From NCBI GenBank assembly GCA_905215335.1, contig CAJMPQ010000010.1, positions 1 to 53,687 of the forward strand: a stretch of 53,687 bases of DNA. Reading direction: 5' to 3'. This stretch comes from an uncultured bacterium. GTDB taxonomy: Bacteria; Cyanobacteriota; Vampirovibrionia; Gastranaerophilales; Gastranaerophilaceae. A program made the translations under genes and the position numbers. Shown here in pieces: positions 36,332 through 44,374 of the stretch. The notes below the pieces were generated by a model. The model was not told the DNA's origin and did not search any database. It saw only the letters and a program-made list of their open reading frames with translations. Positions within the stretch are counted from its first letter, which is position 1. Each line of letters starts with the position of its first letter.

Positions 36332-38005
36332 TTAATTTTTATTATAATCTGCATAATTTCTATAATCTTGAAGTTCTTTAAAAGCAAGCATATCTGCAAC
36401 TCTTGAAGCTTTCTTCTGAGCTCTGGTAGTATAGATATCAACTCCAATAACCGGTAATAACATTACAAATATCGGAGTAAGAGCTTTTGCTACAGAATTT
36501 AATAAACCTGATTGTTTCATTTTTTCAGGATTTTTAGTCATCCTTAACATTATTAGTGCAGATAAAGCCATACCACCTAAAGAACCAAATGTTGCAACAC
36601 CTTGTTTTGCTATTTCACCAAATGCCTCAACACTTTCTGAATAATCTTGAGATTTTTCATCTACAGTATTAAAAGTATTAAACACATTCATTTGTAAAGC
36701 TTTTGCATCTTTCAACTGTTCTGGAGATAATTTTACATTTTCTAAAGCTTTATGGAATTTTAAATCTTCTAAACCTTTAGTTTTTCTATATTTCTTATAT
36801 TCTTTATTGTCCTTAATTAATTGTAAGAAAAACTTGAACATATTTGGTTTTTTAGCTCTTGGTTGCAATTTTACATCAGACATTTTTGAAGTTTCTTGCT
36901 CATCTACATAAACTAAAGATGCCGGATTTTTAAGCATATCTTGTTTTACTTTAAATCTACCAACACGTGAAGCCTGCTTTTGTACTTGTGCAGCATATAC
37001 ACTAACAAATAACGGCACAGCCATTCCGACAAACCAAGGCACCATTTTAGTAAATTTACTACCAGAATTTACATTCATTAGTTTCAAGAGTTTATTGGAC
37101 AACCAACCTACCAAACCGCCAGTACCTAAAGATAAAGTAGTCAAAGTATTTGTAACCAATTCAGCATTTTCCGAATAATCTTGAGAAGCAACATCCATTT
37201 TTCTAACCATCTCTGTTAAAATCTGTTGATCTCGCTTAGCATTTTTTATCTGTTCAGGAGTTAATGGTTTATCAAACTGAGATTTACGCTGATCTAACTT
37301 ATCATCAAACTCTTTCTTTTGTTTAGCATATTCACCATTTTCTGAAAAATACTTTTTAAGAGTTCGTATAGATGAAAAAGGATCTGCAATTAAACCTTTA
37401 TTCGGGATATATTTATTTTTTTCCTTATCATTAATCTTAATCGTTTTAGCACTATCTTCAACTTGTTTTCTTTGCTCTGGTGTTAAGTTAGCAAAATGCA
37501 CAGGGTTAGACAAATCTGTACGCATAGCTTCAAAACGACCTTTTCTAGAAGCTGATACTTGAGCTTTTGTAGCCCAAACAATAGCTGGGAAACTTGCAGC
37601 CAAACCTACAAACATACCAAACACAGAAGGCATCATTGCTGCTACAGCTTCAATAGCTAAATTATTATTTTTCACAAACTTTGCAACTACGGATTTTAAA
37701 GCCCTAGACTGTGAAAACGGTAAACCTATAATCATCCCTAATGTAGTAGCCAATCCTACAACTTGACTTGTCGCAAAATCAGTAGCGACTTCCATATCTT
37801 CGGCATTGTTTTGAGAAAATTCATCCATTACATCAATAGCATGCAATAAATTTTTCCCGCGCTCTATATCTTCTTTATTAATTTTTTCCGGATGTTGTTT
37901 TAAGTATTCTAAACGTCTCTGCGCATTCAAATCCTGTTGATCGCGCCAAGATGAATAATCTGGAAGATATTTTTTATAATTATTATAACTATTTTTGATA
38001 TCCAT
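36332..38005 (-). CDS. Membrane protein with three internal repeats, family unknown
   Basis: I do not know this family. Three units start near residues 58, 271 and 450. Each opens with a SQ-D/N-Y/N motif (DEFSQNNAED, VASQDYSENA, EKSQDYSESV). A hydrophobic segment of one or two helices follows, with VGLAASFPAIVWATKAQ as an example, and each unit closes with a basic amphipathic motif (KAQVSASRKGRFE, QVQKQASRVGRFK, RAQKKASRVADML). Charged linkers of about 100 residues separate the units. No signal peptide. About six membrane segments in three pairs are predicted, so it may be a pseudo-threefold membrane scaffold. The start is supported by AGGTAG about 5 nt before the ATG. Confidence 0.8.
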   Translation of the reverse strand: MDIKNSYNNYKKYLPDYSSWRDQQDLNAQRRLEYLKQHPEKINKEDIERGKNLLHAIDVMDEFSQNNAEDMEVATDFATSQVVGLATTLGMIIGLPFSQSRALKSVVAKFVKNNNLAIEAVAAMMPSVFGMFVGLAASFPAIVWATKAQVSASRKGRFEAMRTDLSNPVHFANLTPEQRKQVEDSAKTIKINDKEKNKYIPNKGLIADPFSSIRTLKKYFSENGEYAKQKKEFDDKLDQRKSQFDKPLTPEQIKNAKRDQQILTEMVRKMDVASQDYSENAELVTNTLTTLSLGTGGLVGWLSNKLLKLMNVNSGSKFTKMVPWFVGMAVPLFVSVYAAQVQKQASRVGRFKVKQDMLKNPASLVYVDEQETSKMSDVKLQPRAKKPNMFKFFLQLIKDNKEYKKYRKTKGLEDLKFHKALENVKLSPEQLKDAKALQMNVFNTFNTVDEKSQDYSESVEAFGEIAKQGVATFGSLGGMALSALIMLRMTKNPEKMKQSGLLNSVAKALTPIFVMLLPVIGVDIYTTRAQKKASRVADMLAFKELQDYRNYADYNKN

Positions 38006-38179
38006 ACACTACCTGTAAAAGCTGTCAATATAATAATTTGCCCAATTGTAAACTTATATTAAGCAAAAAACAAGAAAAAAAGCAATTTTTTAGAATAAAA
38101 ATACTTTATCAGTATATAAGGAATATCTAGGATATATATTTACAGGAACAGGATATAAAAATCAATAGGGAGGATACCA

Positions 38180-38419
38180 ATGGGAATTGGTGCAGATGAT
38201 TACATCGATAAGATGTTAGTACAAAAATATCAAGAAGAACGAGTTGATAACCATGACAATATGGAATCAATGGTTGATCCAAATAAAATGATGGAAGCTA
38301 TGAATGATTATGCAGCTACATTGCGTAATATGATGGAGCTTCGTCAAAGATTAAATATTGCTTGTTATGCGATAAATGCAAGATCTGCAAGATATCAAAA
38401 ATCGCTCGGGCAACATTAA
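38180..38419 (+). CDS. Small helical protein of unknown function
   Basis: A 79-residue, Met-rich, helical protein (DYIDKMLVQKYQEERVDNHD, then NKMMEAMNDYAATLRNMM, ending ARSARYQKSLGQH). The ribosome site GGGAGG 7 nt upstream is excellent. It is divergent from the three-repeat membrane protein and 64 nt upstream of maf. No membrane segment or Cys pair. Family not recognised. Confidence 0.7.
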   Translation: MGIGADDYIDKMLVQKYQEERVDNHDNMESMVDPNKMMEAMNDYAATLRNMMELRQRLNIACYAINARSARYQKSLGQH

Positions 38420-38483
38420 AAAAGCTTTGTGTTAAATTGTCACTATTTTTGATAAAATAAAATAGAAGACAAGGAGACACACC

Positions 38484-39056
38484 ATGGGAAAAATTATCCT
38501 AGGCTCTTCATCTCCCAGAAGAGCAGATATTCTGAAAAAACTAAAATTGGATTTTGAAATTATTCCGTCTTCGTATGTGGAACCACATAATAAGACGGAT
38601 TTCTCTTATGATTTTGTAGAAAATTCAGCCTATAATAAAGCTTTATATGTTGCCCAAGAACTAAATGATAAAAACTGCTTAGTTATTGGCGCAGATACAA
38701 TTGTTGTAATTGATAACAAAATTCTAGAAAAACCCAAAGACTATAAAGATGCAAAAAGAATGTTATCAGAATTATCTGGAAAAACCCATTTTGTTGTAAC
38801 ATCTACAGCTGTAGTTAATTCAAAAAACTTAAAATTCAAAATAAAATCAACAACAACATATGTTACATTTGAAAAATTAACAGAGACTCAAATTGATAAT
38901 TACATAACTGATTTTAAACCTTTTGATAAAGCTGGCGCATATGGAATACAAGAACTTCCAGAAGGCTTTGTAAAGGAAGTAAAAGGACCACTAGATAATG
39001 TAATTGGTTTGCCATCAGCCACATTAATGGAACTTTTAAAAAGTAATTATGAATAA
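38484..39056 (+). CDS. maf: Maf-type nucleoside triphosphate pyrophosphatase
   Basis: House-cleaning enzyme hydrolysing dTTP/UTP or modified nucleotides to monophosphates. LGSSSPRRADILKKL at the N terminus, VENSAYNKA, VIGADTIVV with the catalytic Asp, KPKDYKDAKRMLSELSGKTH and DKAGAYGIQ are the family motifs. Length 190 is standard. A strong AAGGAGA lies upstream. In gut and cyanobacterial relatives maf is not tied to a fixed neighbourhood, and nothing here indicates an operon partner beyond the small gene before it. Confidence 0.96.
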   Translation: MGKIILGSSSPRRADILKKLKLDFEIIPSSYVEPHNKTDFSYDFVENSAYNKALYVAQELNDKNCLVIGADTIVVIDNKILEKPKDYKDAKRMLSELSGKTHFVVTSTAVVNSKNLKFKIKSTTTYVTFEKLTETQIDNYITDFKPFDKAGAYGIQELPEGFVKEVKGPLDNVIGLPSATLMELLKSNYE

Positions 39057-39067
39057 AAAACACACAA

Positions 39068-39096
39068 TTGACAAATTCAAAAAAAATATAAATAAT
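39068..39096 (+). promoter_or_regulatory. Candidate promoter of the prepilin at 39132
   Basis: A perfect TTGACA (39068-39073) is followed 17 bp later by AATAAT (39091-39096). The -10 position is ambiguous in this AT-rich stretch. Confidence 0.4.
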
Positions 39097-39131
39097 AATA
39101 TTATTACTAGTAAGTTTATAAGGTATGGTTA

Positions 39132-39887
39132 ATGATTAAGAAAAAAGCATTCTCGTTGGCTGAAGTTTTAATTACATTAGGAATCATAGGAATTGTTGCG
39201 GCAATGACTATTCCTGTAATTTTTTCAAATACAAATAGTGCTAAATACCGAGCTAAATTTAAAAAATCTGTATCAACACTTAACCAAGCCGGTTTAATGG
39301 CTCAAGCACATTACGAATACAATTTTGCAGGAACAGAAACAATATGTCCTACAAATATTGATACTGCATCAAGACAAAATGCGGAAACAGATATGTCAAT
39401 GTGCGCAATTTTTAATAGTACATTAGCTGGACAAACTTACATTGGACCTGTTACAAATTTAAAAAGACACAATAGTAAAGACCAAATAGTATCTTATGAA
39501 TTAGTTTCAAGAGATACAATTCCAAATGATTACACAAGTTACCTTGCATACACATTAGCAGATGGTACGATATTTGCATTCAATCCAGAAGCAAAAGGTT
39601 GCGAACTTCCTTTAGGTACAAGATTATCACAAGATATACTTGATGGGACTTCTGGAGGCGCAGACTTATCAAAGTGTAGAGGATTTATTGATGTAAATGG
39701 AGTCTCTCTTCCTAATAGAGAAGTAATGTGTTCGGCTGGAGATAATAAAATTGACCCTGGCTCTGATTGTGTTGTAAAAAACAACGCGGGACACATGTTA
39801 GATGTATTTCCTGTAGTGTTCCATGATGCTACAGTAGAACCTGCATCCGGAGCAGCATCTTATGTTCTAGACACAAGTAAGTTGTAA
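39132..39887 (+). CDS. Prepilin-like protein (minor paralogue)
   Basis: Class III leader MIKKKA then FSLAEVLITLGIIG with Glu at +5 and Ala at -1, followed by a helix to IPVIFSN. It is clearly paralogous to the product at 43480. Shared segments include STLNQAGLMAQA, LAYTLADG, AKGCELP, FIDVNG and VVFHDATVEPAS. At least seven Cys are positioned in both. It has its own TTGACA promoter, AAGG ribosome site and a terminator. Codon use is ordinary for the window (AGA, AAT, ATA frequent), unlike the paralogue at 43480. Likely assembled into a pilus or pseudopilus whose machinery lies elsewhere. Confidence 0.88.
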   Translation: MIKKKAFSLAEVLITLGIIGIVAAMTIPVIFSNTNSAKYRAKFKKSVSTLNQAGLMAQAHYEYNFAGTETICPTNIDTASRQNAETDMSMCAIFNSTLAGQTYIGPVTNLKRHNSKDQIVSYELVSRDTIPNDYTSYLAYTLADGTIFAFNPEAKGCELPLGTRLSQDILDGTSGGADLSKCRGFIDVNGVSLPNREVMCSAGDNKIDPGSDCVVKNNAGHMLDVFPVVFHDATVEPASGAASYVLDTSKL

Positions 39888-39905
39888 TATATTTTCTATT
39901 TATAA

Positions 39906-39944
39906 CAAAAAGAAGGAATGGTACTTTAAACCATTCCTTCTTTT
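39906..39944 (+). terminator. Terminator of the prepilin gene overlapping the end of the response regulator gene
   Basis: AAAGAAGGAATGGT pairs with ACCATTCCTTCTTT around a 7-nt loop. The loop and right arm hold the stop (39926-39928) and last codons of the opposing response regulator. Confidence 0.88.
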
Positions 39945-40600
39945 ACAGCTTTAACTGCAGCTTGTACTCTATCATTAACACACATCTTTTGTAAAATAGA
40001 ACAAACATGAGCTTTAGCAGTATGAACACTTACTATTAATTCTTTTGCTATTTCGGTATTACTTTTACCCGCAACTAAATGTTTTAAAACTTCAAATTCT
40101 CTCTCTGTTAAAGGTATTCTAGCTTGATCAGAAATTTTTGGTCCTAATAATCCAACATTTTCAACCTTTGGAAAAGCTTTCAATGCTAAATTCGCAACAA
40201 CTGAATCTATCCAACAAACACCTTGAAAAACATCCCTAATAACATCAGCTAACTTTGAAGGATCAATATCTTTTAAACAATAAGCATTAGCTCCAGAACT
40301 CAAAGCTGCCACAACCTCTTCTTCTCTGTCATGAGAAGTTAATGCTACAATTTTTATATCTTTTGACATTTCCCTAATTTTTACCATTGCCTCAATACCA
40401 TTCATTGTTGGTAATCCTAAATCCATTAAAACAACATCCGGGTGGAGTTTTTCAATTTGTTTCAAACCCTCTATGGCATCTTCACATTCTGCAACAACTT
40501 CTAAATCTTCATTTGCATTTAATGCACAACGAAGCCCAACTCGTGTTAATTTAAAATCTTCTACAATTACAATTGAAATTTGTTTCTGTTTTGTTACCAT
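39926..40600 (-). CDS. NarL/FixJ-type response regulator
   Basis: Two-component transcription regulator. The receiver domain spans residues 6-125 with the phosphoacceptor Asp60 in VVLMDLGLP, acidic residues in VIVED, and VALTSHD/YCLKDID for the switch Thr and Lys. The LuxR-type HTH covers about 155-215 (LTEREFEVLKHLVAGKSNTE, then IAKELIVSVHTAKAHVCSIL). A frame extends to an ATG at 40615, but GGAGAG inside that extension lies 7 nt before the ATG at 40600, which I take as the start (224 residues). No sensor kinase is adjacent. Confidence 0.94.
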   Translation of the reverse strand: MVTKQKQISIVIVEDFKLTRVGLRCALNANEDLEVVAECEDAIEGLKQIEKLHPDVVLMDLGLPTMNGIEAMVKIREMSKDIKIVALTSHDREEEVVAALSSGANAYCLKDIDPSKLADVIRDVFQGVCWIDSVVANLALKAFPKVENVGLLGPKISDQARIPLTEREFEVLKHLVAGKSNTEIAKELIVSVHTAKAHVCSILQKMCVNDRVQAAVKAVKEGMV

Positions 40601-40705
40601 ATTTTTACTCTCCATAACTCTACCATTAAGTTTGCCTGACTTATCTTCTACAAATGTATATCTTAAACATTTTTATACTATTAGCTAAGTAGGTAATATT
40701 ACATG

Positions 40706-40736
40706 TTGCAAAATAAAATTTTTCTTATGGTATAAT
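40706..40736 (+). promoter_or_regulatory. Promoter of the GH13-like gene
   Basis: A perfect TATAAT (40731-40736) preceded by TGG forms an extended -10; TTGCAA (40706-40711) lies 19 bp upstream. The start point would be about 16 nt before the gene. Confidence 0.5.
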
Positions 40737-40758
40737 TTTTTATTATAGGGAGATATTT

Positions 40759-43050
40759 ATGTTAGATTTTTTATTTGCAAAGAGAGAGCAGGAAGCTGCA
40801 AAAGATGTAGAGCTTAACAGAGTTTATGATGAACTAAAAAAAGCATATCCGTTTGAAAATATTCCGGAAATTAGAAAAAAATATTTATCTATGCACATTC
40901 AAAAATACGGATATTTAACCTACTCATTCCAAAAAGCTCAAGACGAATTAACAAATGAAGAAACACTATTCGCACTTGAAGAAAAATGGAAACAAAATAA
41001 CGTATTTAAAAATGATAAATTCTCATTTAAATCAAATCAAATTAGTGTTCTTGCAAGAAATCAAGAAAAGAATTCTGATTGGTTTAAAAAAGAAGGTCAT
41101 AACATAAAACTACTAAACCTAGCAGCTCTTGGTAATGGTAACAAATCTCAAGAACCAGGAAAGTTTTTTGATTGGTTAAAACAATTACTAATCTTACCAA
41201 CTGGAAATCTAGACAATAAAATCTATAATACTACAATTTATTTAATACCATTTCATCCAAGAGAATTTGGTTGCGCATATCTTCCAAAAAGTAGTGAAGT
41301 TAGTGAAAAACTAAAAGATACAGAAATCGAAAAAATTACAGGTCTAAATGCAAAACAACAATTGCAAACATTTATAACAATGGCTCAACTTGCAGGCCAT
41401 CCTGTAATATATGATATACTTCCTCAAACTGGAAGATTTTCTAAATTCGTACTTGCAAATCCTCAAGTAGCTCGTTGGTACGATATTACGGAACTTCAAA
41501 AACAATTACTTGCAAAAGTAGATGAAGTTGCAGAATTCTTATCAAAAGATCACGATCAGGATGATATACAAATTGCAAAAGACGTTTATATCCAAAGACT
41601 ACAAGGAAATTCCGGTGATCTTAGCCCTGCATTTCAAGAATTGTATAACAACTTTGAAGGTATTATGATTGAGCATAAAAAAGCATTTTCAAATGCTATG
41701 CTAGAAAGATCTTACCAACAAAAAATACATAAAAGAGTAAAAGATTTAGTTGCTAAAGTTCACGAGTTCAAAAACGATAAAAAAGTTTTAGAAGAAAAAG
41801 ACATAACTAAACAAATAGAAACAATACAATTACTTATGGCAGAAGGACTATGGCCAGCACCAGGCGGAGCGTGGTGCTCAGCTGGAGTTCCAATTTATGA
41901 CGGTATGAGCGAATGCGGTGGTTACCCAACCTTTAAACACTACGACTTCAAAGGTGATGATGTAACTGCATTTGCAAACCTAGATTGCCAAACTCCATAT
42001 TATTTTGTAAATCTTGAAAATGGCAAGTATAACGAGGACGTTATTGAGCTATTTATCAATAACATGAAACAACTACAAAAAGATTACAATTTTGACGGTT
42101 TTAGAATTGACCACATAGATCACATTGTAGATGAAGTTTCAGAACAAAATGGCAGACCTATAAGTTATAGAGCTCCACGCTATGTTTTAAACAAACTTAA
42201 CTCTACAATGAAAAAGAAAATCCCATATTTTGCAACACTAGCAGAATATATGCTTTGGGATAACTACTACAAGGAATACCATCAAGATATGAAATTTGAT
42301 GTTCTTTGGGGAAATGATATTATTTCTCAATTCGACAAAACTCCTGAAAAAATTATGGAAGATAACCAATACCTTACAAATTACAACACTAAATTTAAAA
42401 AAGGTAATATGCTATCTATCTTAAAAACATATAATAACCAAGACGGAGAATTCCACTGTATAGATCAATACCCTGGACAACTTGGAGAAAACGGAGCCTT
42501 ATATAAATGGGCTAAATATAAACTTCTTCCTGGTGGTAAATTCGCTCAAAGACCAATGATGTACGTAGACGGAGATGAAAGTTTTACTTGCGGAGGCGTT
42601 GAGTACACAATAGGCGAAGAAGTTGCAATGAAACGTTCTACAAATGAAAATTTCTATACAAGATTTGATGCACTTGATCGTTTCGTTAAAAACAATAGTA
42701 TAATAACAGGCGGTGAAGCCCAAATAATAATAGAAGATGAAGACGGTTATTGTGCTTGGATGATAACAAGAGAACCTTCAAGAAAAGCATACCTTGTAGT
42801 GTCTAACTACAAATATCCAACAGAAAAAATAACAAAAACAGCCATAACCGGAGAATCATATAAAGAAATCGTAGAAGGATATGCAATATTTGACAAAGAA
42901 ATACATATCCCTGGAGATTTTAATCTAAAATATGAATATACAATAAATGACAAAGATTATGAAGCTCAAAAAATTGAAAATTCTGAAAGCATACATTTTG
43001 ACAAATTAGAACCTGGCGAATTTAGAATTTTTGAACTAGAAAGAGGGTAG
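40759..43050 (+). CDS. Cytoplasmic GH13-like (alpha-amylase family) enzyme, atypical active site
   Basis: A 763-residue protein without a signal peptide, so intracellular. The nucleophile region DGFRIDHIDHIVDE has the Asp near residue 451, and the general acid motif LAEYMLW has the Glu near 496. PGGKFAQRPMMYVDGDESF resembles the conserved PG-x-P-x-YYGDE barrel end. The usual NHD motif with the third catalytic Asp is not evident; the equivalent stretch reads FHCIDQYPGQ. A long helical insertion (about 240-360) interrupts the barrel and a beta-rich C-terminal domain closes the protein. Probably acts on glycogen or maltodextrins, or is a specialised glucan enzyme; the exact reaction is not clear. 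GGGAG ribosome site. Confidence 0.8.
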   Translation: MLDFLFAKREQEAAKDVELNRVYDELKKAYPFENIPEIRKKYLSMHIQKYGYLTYSFQKAQDELTNEETLFALEEKWKQNNVFKNDKFSFKSNQISVLARNQEKNSDWFKKEGHNIKLLNLAALGNGNKSQEPGKFFDWLKQLLILPTGNLDNKIYNTTIYLIPFHPREFGCAYLPKSSEVSEKLKDTEIEKITGLNAKQQLQTFITMAQLAGHPVIYDILPQTGRFSKFVLANPQVARWYDITELQKQLLAKVDEVAEFLSKDHDQDDIQIAKDVYIQRLQGNSGDLSPAFQELYNNFEGIMIEHKKAFSNAMLERSYQQKIHKRVKDLVAKVHEFKNDKKVLEEKDITKQIETIQLLMAEGLWPAPGGAWCSAGVPIYDGMSECGGYPTFKHYDFKGDDVTAFANLDCQTPYYFVNLENGKYNEDVIELFINNMKQLQKDYNFDGFRIDHIDHIVDEVSEQNGRPISYRAPRYVLNKLNSTMKKKIPYFATLAEYMLWDNYYKEYHQDMKFDVLWGNDIISQFDKTPEKIMEDNQYLTNYNTKFKKGNMLSILKTYNNQDGEFHCIDQYPGQLGENGALYKWAKYKLLPGGKFAQRPMMYVDGDESFTCGGVEYTIGEEVAMKRSTNENFYTRFDALDRFVKNNSIITGGEAQIIIEDEDGYCAWMITREPSRKAYLVVSNYKYPTEKITKTAITGESYKEIVEGYAIFDKEIHIPGDFNLKYEYTINDKDYEAQKIENSESIHFDKLEPGEFRIFELERG

Positions 43051-43080
43051 TAATCCGAAATAATTACAAGTTTATTAAGA

Positions 43081-43132
43081 AAATGTTACATAGTTGCAAA
43101 ATATTAATTTTATTTTACAATATGTAACATTT
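43081..43132 (+). terminator. Long AT-rich hairpin, probable terminator of the GH13-like gene
   Basis: AAATGTTACATA (43081-43092) pairs with TATGTAACATTT (43121-43132), and an inner TTGCAAAATA pairs with TATTTTACAA with one mismatch and one bulge, loop about 7 nt. CTTTTTAT follows. The stem is unusually long for a terminator. Confidence 0.55.
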
Positions 43133-43395
43133 CTTTTTATGCAGAAATAACAAGGATTTACAGACTTGCTAAGAATATAAATTAATCCTAAAGTATTAAT
43201 TTTAGAAGATTAATGTTATTTAACTAATCAAATTGGGTTTAATAAACTCATATAAGTATGAGGATAATATGCTAATTCAAGAAAACATCAATTCCGAATA
43301 AATATAAAAGTCTGTTTACCCCGATAGATATGCAACCCCAAAACGCATACCAAACCGCAAAAAGAGTCGATTTCGAACAAAAATCATTCAAATGG

Positions 43396-43427
43396 TTGAC
43401 AGACTTTAGAAAAAATAGTAATATAAT
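43396..43427 (+). promoter_or_regulatory. Promoter of the major prepilin
   Basis: A perfect TTGACA (43396-43401). The -10 is TAATAT (43419-43424, 17 bp spacing) or the overlapping TATAAT (43422-43427, 20 bp). The start point would be near 43431, giving a UTR of about 48 nt. Confidence 0.6.
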
Positions 43428-43479
43428 CGTTATGTAAAGCGTATGTTATAGTTTTATTTAAAAGAAAGGTGAAAAGATT

Positions 43480-44268
43480 ATGACAAAAAGATTCGGTTTT
43501 ACTTTGGCAGAAGTATTAATCACATTAGGTATCATTGGTGTAGTAGCTGCAATGACTATCCCAACATTGATTTCTAACACTAACGGTGCAAAATTCCGTT
43601 CTCAATTTAAGAAAACATTATCAACATTAAACCAAGCTGGTTTGATGGCTCAAGCTCAATATGACTTTGACTATGCTGGTACAGTTGGTGAAGGCCAAAC
43701 AGCTTGTAATACAAACATTGAAACTGCTGCAACTGAAAACCCAGATTCAAAAATGACATTCTGTGCTATCTTAAATGGTACTTTAACTGGTCAAACATAC
43801 AACGGACCTGTTTCAAACTTAAAACGTAACACAACAGATAACACTGGTGCATCTTCTGCTGGTGCATACACAATTGTTAACCAAGGTGATGGTGTTATCC
43901 CTGATACATACACAACTTACTTAGCTTACACATTAGCTGATGGTTCTATCGTAGCATTTGACTCAAAAGCTAAAGGTTGTGAATTGCCTATCGGTAGAAG
44001 AATGGATGATGATGCTTTAGATAATCAACTTAAAGATTGTCATGGTTTCATCGACGTAAACGGAACAACATTACCAAACAAAGAAGTTACTTGTTCAGCT
44101 ATTAACGGTGGTGGTACTGTAAATAAAGCTTCAAATACTGTTCAATTCCCTTGTACAGTTAAAAACGATGCTAAACACATGACAGACGTATTCCCAATCG
44201 TATTCCACGATGCAACTGTTGAACCAGCATCAGACGCAGCTAAATATATCTTGACATCTTCTAAATAG
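43480..44268 (+). CDS. Prepilin-like protein (probable major, highly expressed paralogue)
   Basis: Class III leader MTKRFG then FTLAEVLITLGIIG, with the classical Gly at -1 and Glu at +5, and a hydrophobic helix to IPTLISN. The globular part is paralogous to the protein at 39132 (NQAGLMAQA, GQTYNGPVSNLKR, YLAYTLADGS, KGCELPIG, FIDVNGTTLPN, HDATVEPAS). Codon use differs from neighbours: CGT for Arg, AAC, TAC, GGT and ATC are common, as in the ribosomal protein genes here, implying high expression. A strong SD, a TTGACA promoter and a perfect terminator frame it. I infer a major surface pilin-like subunit. Confidence 0.9.
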   Translation: MTKRFGFTLAEVLITLGIIGVVAAMTIPTLISNTNGAKFRSQFKKTLSTLNQAGLMAQAQYDFDYAGTVGEGQTACNTNIETAATENPDSKMTFCAILNGTLTGQTYNGPVSNLKRNTTDNTGASSAGAYTIVNQGDGVIPDTYTTYLAYTLADGSIVAFDSKAKGCELPIGRRMDDDALDNQLKDCHGFIDVNGTTLPNKEVTCSAINGGGTVNKASNTVQFPCTVKNDAKHMTDVFPIVFHDATVEPASDAAKYILTSSK

Positions 44269-44301
44269 TTAGTTGATGATAAAAGTTTAATAGCTTTTAG
44301 G

Positions 44302-44329
44302 AAAGAGAAGAACAATTGTTCTTCTCTTT
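44302..44329 (+). terminator. Strong intrinsic terminator of the major prepilin
   Basis: A 28-nt perfect palindrome made of AAAGAGAAGAACAA and its complement, centred on CAATTG, is followed by a T run. Confidence 0.88.
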
Positions 44330-44339
44330 TTTTATATAC

Positions 44340-44368
44340 TTGCACGAATAAAAGCAAACGAGTATAAT
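44340..44368 (+). promoter_or_regulatory. Promoter of the tandem-GNAT gene, predicted leaderless
   Basis: TTGCAC (44340-44345) and TATAAT (44363-44368) are exactly 17 bp apart. The -10 ends 6 nt before the ATG at 44375, and there is no ribosome site, so transcription should begin at the start codon. Confidence 0.6.
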
Positions 44369-44374
44369 ATACTT

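Larger units (their letters stand above)
43051..43479 (+). other. 429-bp intergenic region before the major prepilin gene
   Basis: The only stretch over 300 bp without a gene. It holds a long imperfect hairpin (43081-43132) and the prepilin promoter near 43396-43427. A possible 10-codon ORF (43269-43301, with GAGG 5 nt upstream) is too short to support. The part from 43303 to 43380 is slightly C-rich relative to the surroundings (for example ACCCCGATAGATATGCAACC) and I see no structure or homology in it. Confidence 0.5.

Noticed and set aside
43269..43301. Ten-codon ORF with GAGG 5 nt upstream
   Set aside because: Too short and unsupported by codon pattern or conservation; could arise by chance in AT-rich DNA.
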